Shown piece after piece: positions 59,031-64,000 of a stretch of DNA of 64,000 nucleotides. The DNA is from Mactromeris polynyma (Eukaryota > Mollusca > Bivalvia > Venerida > Mactridae). The notes under the pieces are model-generated. The model searched no databases. It was not told the origin of the DNA and worked only from the letters and a program-made list of their open reading frames with translations. The stretch lies in the NCBI GenBank assembly GCA_032209605.1, contig JASFXZ010000001.1, positions 26,726,619 to 26,790,618 on the forward strand. Reading direction: 5' to 3'. A program made the translations under genes and the position numbers. The number at the start of each line of letters is the position of its first letter. Position 1 is the stretch's first letter.

Positions 59031-59580
59031 CATGTACGTACACCATCCCCTGTAGTGTCACTTTCATGTACGTACACCATCCCCTGTAGTGTCACTTTCA
59101 TGTACGTACACCATCCCCTGTAGTGTCACCTACATGTACGTACACCATCCCCTGTAGTGTCACCTTCATGTACGTACACCATCCCCTGTAGTGTCACCTA
59201 CATGTACGTACACCATCCCCTGTAGTGTCACCTTCATGTACGTACACCATCCCCTGTAGTGTCACCTTCATGTACGTACACCATCCCCTGTAGTGTCACC
59301 TTCATGTACGTACACCATCCCCTGTAGTGTCACCTTCATGTACGTACACCATCCCCTGTAGTGTCACCTACATGTACGTACACCATCCCCTGTAGTGTCA
59401 CCTTCATGTACGTACACCATCCCCTGTAGTGTCACCTACATGTACGTACACCATCCCCTGTAGTGTCACCTACATGTACGTACACCATCCCCTGTAGTGT
59501 CACCTACATGTACGTACACCATCCCCTGTAGTGTCACCTACATGTACGTACACCATCCCCTGTAGTGTCACCTACATGTA
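59031..59580. repeat. Minisatellite, 34-bp unit, about 16 copies
   Basis: The unit is CATGTACGTACACCATCCCC plus TGTAGTGTCACCTT. Starts at 59041 and 59075 (for the CACCATCCCC part) give 34 bp. Variation is almost confined to the junction (TCACTTTCATG on the left, TCACCTTCATG and TCACCTACATG further right). Confidence 0.95.
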
Positions 59581-59870
59581 CTTGGACATATTAACTGTAT
59601 TGTAATATTGTATTCATTAACGTTCAAAATCCCTGTGAACATTATAAAATGCTGACCCAAGTTTAGCATTTAAAATATAATAAAAGCATTACTGTTCAAA
59701 CATTACGTGGAACAAATCACTGTTACTATGAGGTAAAGTTATGGTAAAATTTCAAAAACGTACACTGGACGCTTAAATGTCAACTTTATTTGATAATGTG
59801 GAAAGAGATGTTATTGTTGACCCGTTGACATGTTTGTAGAAGTATTCACTTGATATTGATCAAGTATGGT
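59581..59870. other. AT-rich spacer
   Basis: About 290 bp of unique sequence between two arrays; no recognised feature. Confidence 0.5.
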
Positions 59871-60698
59871 GTAGATATTCAACGAGATGTACATCATTTT
59901 GAAGATATTCAACGAGGTGTACATCATTTTGAAGATATTCAACGAGATGTACATCATTTTGAAGATATTCAACGAGGTGTACATCATTTTGTAAATATTC
60001 AACCAGATGTACATCATTTTGTTGATATTCAACAAGATGTTTATCATTTGTAGATATTCAACCAGATGTACATCATTTGTAGATATTCAACCAGATGTAC
60101 ATCATTTGTAGATATTCAACCAGATGTACATCATTTTATAGATATTCAACCAGGTGTACATCATTTGTAGATATTCAACCAGATGTACATCATTTGTAGA
60201 TATTCAACCAGATGTACATCATTATGTAGATATTCAACCAGATGTACATCATTTTGTAGATATTCAACCAGATGTACATCATTTTATAGATATTCAACCA
60301 GATGTACATCATTTGTAGATATTCAACCAGATGTACATCATTTGTAGATATTCAACCAGATGTACATCATTTGTAGATATTCAACCAGATTGACCTCATT
60401 TGTAGATATTCAACCAGATGTACATCAATTGTAGATATTCAACCAGATGTACATCATTTGTAGATATTCAACCAGATGTACATCATTTTGTAGATATTCA
60501 ACCAAATGTACATCATTTTGAAGACATTCAACCAGATGTACATCATTTGTAGATATTCAACCAGATGTACATCATTTTGTAGATATTCAACCAGATGTAC
60601 ATCATTTTGTAGATATTCAACCAGATGTACATCATTTTGAAGATATTCAACCAGATGTATATCATTTTGAAGATATTCAACCAGATGTACATCATTTT
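59871..60698. repeat. Minisatellite, 29-30-bp unit, about 28 copies
   Basis: The unit is GTAGATATTCAACCAGATGT plus ACATCATTT or ACATCATTTT(G). Left units (59871-60040) have AACGAG, GAAGATATTC and the 30-bp form, which gives open frames on both strands there (59850-60053 and 59811-60047). The rest mixes 29- and 30-bp units. Confidence 0.93.
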
Positions 60699-60733
60699 AT
60701 TTATATTGATTGACCATCATGTGTCACATACAT

Positions 60734-61217
60734 GAACTATTCAGGGAGTTTGAACTATTCAGGGAGCTTAAATTATTCAGGGAGCTTGAACTATTCAGGG
60801 AGCTTGAACTATTCAGGGAGCTTGAACTATTCATGGAGCTTGAACTATTCAGGGAGCTTGAACTATTCAGGGAGTTTGAACTATTCAGGGAGCTTAAATT
60901 ATTCAGGGAGCTTGAACTATTCAGGGAGCTTGAACTATTCAGGGAGCTTGAACTATTCAGGGAGCTTGAACTATTCAGGGAGCTTGAACTATCCAGGGAG
61001 CTTGAACTATTCAGGGAGCTTGAATGATTCAGGGAGCTTGAACTATTCTGGAAGCTTGAACTATTCAGGGAGCTTGAACTATTCAGGAAGCTTGAAGTAT
61101 TCAGGGAGCTTGAACGATTCAGGGAGCTTGAATGATTCAGGGAGCTTGAACTATTCTGGGAGTGTGAACGATTCATGGAGCTTGAACTATTCAGGAAACT
61201 TGAACTATTCTGGGAGT
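60734..61217. repeat. Minisatellite, 18-bp unit, about 27 copies, open in several frames
   Basis: The unit is GAACTATTCAGGGAGCTT. As 18 is divisible by three, three frames stay open: NYSGSL (+, 60732-61229), ELFREL (+, 60710-61027) and NSSSSL (-, 60724-61176). Right-hand units are more varied (AACGATTC, AATGATTC, TCTGGGAG, GGAAGC). No start, signal or splice context favours any of the frames as a real protein. Confidence 0.93.
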
Positions 61218-61644
61218 AAACATATTTGAAAACAATATTTTAAGAACAGCAGAGTTTCGCGTTTCACACCATACGTTCACTGCTACTATGGTGCTGACAA
61301 GTACTCTGGACTTATTGGATAGTACGAATACGAAACATTATATGAATATGACATTAATTAAGAATTCCCAAGCTAAAGCTACCGCTGACAAGTACCACAA
61401 TTACCTTATTTCTTGTGACTCACGTAACCTCAGATCAAGTTCACAGTTTCATGGAAATTCTCACTAATTGATCCTGAATAATAATCAATGCTATTATTAT
61501 TTAAAACATAAGTAAAGCATTGCCTGACATTAACATATTTCATGTAGGCTTTAATTCAGAAGAGTGATTTTTCCGTTGCCAGAATGAAATACTCCATGTC
61601 GCTCTCGTAATAATGCTAACCCTGACCCAGATGCTAAAACAAAC
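61218..61644. other. AT-rich spacer, no gene seen
   Basis: About 430 bp of unique sequence; no recognised feature. Confidence 0.5.
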
Positions 61645-62794
61645 GTAGTGTCTCGGTCACATCACAGGTAGTGTCTCGGTCACATCACAGGTAGTGTCTC
61701 GGTCACATCACATGTAGTGCCTCGGTCACATCACAGGTAGTGCATCGGTCACATCACAGGTAGTGTCTCGGTCACATCACAGGTAGTGTCTCGGTCACAT
61801 CACAGGTAGTGTCTCGGTCACATCACAGGTAGTGTCTCGGTCACATCACAGGTAGTGTCTCGGTCACATCACAGGTAGTGTTTCGGTCACATCACAGGTA
61901 GTGTTTCGGTCACATCACAGGTAGTGTCTCGGTCACATCACAGGTAGTTTCTCGGTCACAACACAGGTAGTGTCTCGGTTACAACACAGGTAGTGTCTCG
62001 GTCACATCACAGGTAGTGTCTCGGTCACATCACAGGTAGTGTCTCGATCACATCACAGGTAGTGTCTCGATCACATCACAGGTAGTGTCTCGGTCACATC
62101 ACAGGAAGTGTCTCGGTCACAACACAGGTAGTGTCTCGGTCACAACACAGGTAGTGTCTCGGTCACATCACAGGTAGTGTCTCGATCACATCACAGGTAG
62201 TGTCTCGATCACATCACAGGTAGTGTCTCGGTCACATCACAGGTAGTGTCTCAGTCACATCACAGGTAGTGTCTCGGTCACAACACAGGTAGTGTCTCGG
62301 TCACAACACAGGTAGTGTCTCGGTCACATCACAGGAAGTGTCTCGGTCACATTACAGGTAGTGTCTCGGTCACAACACAGGTAGTGTCTCGGTCACAACA
62401 CAGGTAGTGTCTCGGTCACATCACAGGTAGTGTCTCGGTCACATCACAATTAGTGTCTCGGTCACATCACAGGTAGTTTCTCGGTCACAACACAGGTAGT
62501 GTCTCGGTTACAACACAGGTAGTGTCTCGGTCACATCACAAGTAGTGTCTCGGTCACATCACAGGTAGTTTCTCGGTCACAACACAATTAGTGTCTCGGT
62601 CACATCACAGGTAGTGTCTCGGTCACATCACATGTAGTGTCTCGGTCACATCACAGGTAGTGTCTCGGTCACATCACAAGTAGTGTCTCGGTCACATCAC
62701 AGGTAGTTTCTCGGTCACATCACAGGTAGTGTCTCGGTCACATCACAAGTAGTGTCTCGGTCACATCACAGGTAGTGTCTCGGTCACATCACAG
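61645..62794. repeat. Minisatellite, 23-bp unit, 50 copies
   Basis: The unit is GTAGTGTCTCGGTCACATCA plus CAG; 1150 bp holds exactly 50 units. Variants are CGGTCACA/CGATCACA/CGGTTACA, ATCACAG/AACACAG, CACAGG/CACAAG/CACAAT and TGTCTC/TTTCTC. They recur in the same order at several places (for example TTTCTC, AACACAGG, GGTTACAAC near 61950 and near 62473), so blocks were duplicated. Confidence 0.95.
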
Positions 62795-64000
62795 ACTTTT
62801 AGTCTGATTCGTGGAATTTAATCATTTAATCATATTAAAATTTGGAGCCGTATCAATCAAATTGGCGTTCCGTTGAATTCTGGGTCGTGCAGCGTTTACC
62901 GTTTTGCCGTTGATGGCTGCTTGAGGGCAAGTCTATAACATTTGTTTTCCTTTAATAAAAACGTGTTATCAACTGACACTGTGTGATTTATAGACATTCG
63001 GTGAAAATGTATTATTATTAACGATTCGTCCTCTTGACAAGACATGCTGAATACGCTGAGTAGAAAATAGACGGACAGGAGTACAATGCGAGCTATTTAG
63101 TGCATTAAGCATATGTATAACACTGGTGTACGGTAAGTCAAGATAATAAAATATACATGTATATGATGGTGTCGGAAAAAATAATAACGAAATATTCAAT
63201 TATCTACGCTGTATACGGTCCGAAAAGATATTCTATGACAATGTTTTAAACAGAAGACATTATCATAATATTAGACATGCAAACTTACAAAGGAATTACG
63301 GACATAAAATGACCCCGATTTCAAAACTACGATTTACCACACTCTGCCGACTGGCCAAACGAGACAGTTTATCATACTGGACATACACTAGCGTCATACT
63401 CCCTAACTCACTGTAGGATTAAAGCTCCCAGCAAACACACGTCAATACGACGTTGGCGACGTTGGCTTTTGATCATGACGTCGCCGACCACAATCCAACA
63501 TCTTACAAACGTTAAAACCACGACGTCCATGCAACGTCGATTTACGAGGATTTTCGTCGGAAGCGTGTATAAATTTTCATCTGATATATAGACATATATG
63601 GCTACCATAATTGTATACAATTTAGTAGTATTTAACCTCTACCATAATGATAAAACTGTGTGCTATTGTAGATATTTGTCATAATGTTTTACTTAATAAT
63701 ATAAAAAATAAAATCGAAACTAAGCAACATACCAGCTCTGCATATTGTAAAAAATGCGGTATTCATAAGAATACAGAGTTTGGAAAGCGAAACACTGCTG
63801 AATTAAATTGCTGTTCCATCAAGTATGTTGATAATGTATTAAATGCATTTTACATTTGTTATGAATATTTTGTTTAAGTTTGTGTCAGAAAATGTTTGCA
63901 TAGTGCTTGAAAATCAAGTAAATAAAGGGAGTTGGTGGGAGATTATCGCGAAAATATATGATATTTCAGATATATTAAAAATTGATCTTTAAACGCATAT
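62795..64000. other. Right end of window: AT-rich, no supported gene
   Basis: Frames at 62969-63199 (-), 63408-63620 (-) and 63647-63877 (+) are 70-76 codons long without recognisable motifs. At 63430-63540 a run of ACGT-type motifs (CGACGTTGGCGACGTTGGC, GACGTCGCCGACC, CGACGTCCATGCAACGTCGA) looks repetitive and resembles, from memory, an interspersed repeat found in marine invertebrates. It is too short for a firm call. Confidence 0.4.

Noticed and set aside
63408..63620. Minus-strand 70-codon frame at the right end as a gene
   Set aside because: It overlaps the repetitive ACGT-rich stretch and has no recognisable domain.
1..64000. A multi-gene novel defence or metabolic system
   Set aside because: Apart from the two genes and transposon relics I find no cluster of coding genes. 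The unusual feature of this window is its tandem-repeat content.

Overview
The window looks like a nuclear segment from an AT-rich invertebrate genome, most likely a mollusc and probably a bivalve. Four things point there: spliced animal genes with GT/AG introns, eukaryotic LINE and Tc1/mariner relics, hairpin-type MITEs, and fragments (about 37.46-37.79 kb, 41.57-41.64 kb) that I recall as part of an interspersed repeat common in mollusc genomes. The species assignment is inference. Nothing bacterial was seen: no operons, no CRISPR and no rRNA.

Only two real protein-coding genes are well supported. At the left edge, on the + strand, lie the last three coding exons (1-211, 1844-1999, 2524-2678) of an SLC16/monocarboxylate-transporter-like gene. 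At 15326-16825, on the - strand, is a complete single-exon 499-codon STEAP-type metalloreductase with a Rossmann NADPH domain and a six-helix haem-binding domain. One further open stretch (32992-33405) may be an unrecognised exon or a relic. The remaining long open frames are products of tandem repeats whose period is a multiple of three.

The dominant content is minisatellite DNA. I count 28 separate tandem arrays with unit lengths of 13-85 bp. By my boundaries they cover about 32 kb, roughly half the window. From left to right: 37 bp (301), 32 bp (2817), 48 bp (3473), 37 bp (6310), 34+36 bp composite (8719), 40 bp (13501), 34 bp (19192), 62 bp (21803), 68 bp (26115), 42 bp (28724), 43 bp (34030), 31 bp (34762), 62 bp (35939), 30 bp (37810), 38 bp (39411), 54 bp (40365), 37 bp (43011), 60 bp (45044), 55 bp (45905), 85 bp (49605), 34 bp (50249), 32 bp (55343), about 41 bp (56727), 13 bp (58239), 34 bp (59031), 29-30 bp (59871), 18 bp (60734) and 23 bp (61645). 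Units are mostly unrelated to each other, except the 42-bp and 43-bp families. Several arrays show higher-order periodicity, which indicates repeated duplication of blocks of units.

Between the arrays lie transposon remains: a foldback element full of GAATTC (5663-5965), nested palindromes (18808-19070), a deletion derivative of a TIR transposon (22317-22817), an L1/Tx1-like LINE relic (24556-25560), two hairpin MITEs (47003-47134 and 47916-48160), a Tc1/mariner transposase relic (49186-49370) and smaller fragments. The rest is AT-rich sequence in which I see no gene. The two genes are not an operon or pathway pair. Both encode membrane proteins (carboxylate transport, metal reduction), but nothing in the sequence links them functionally.
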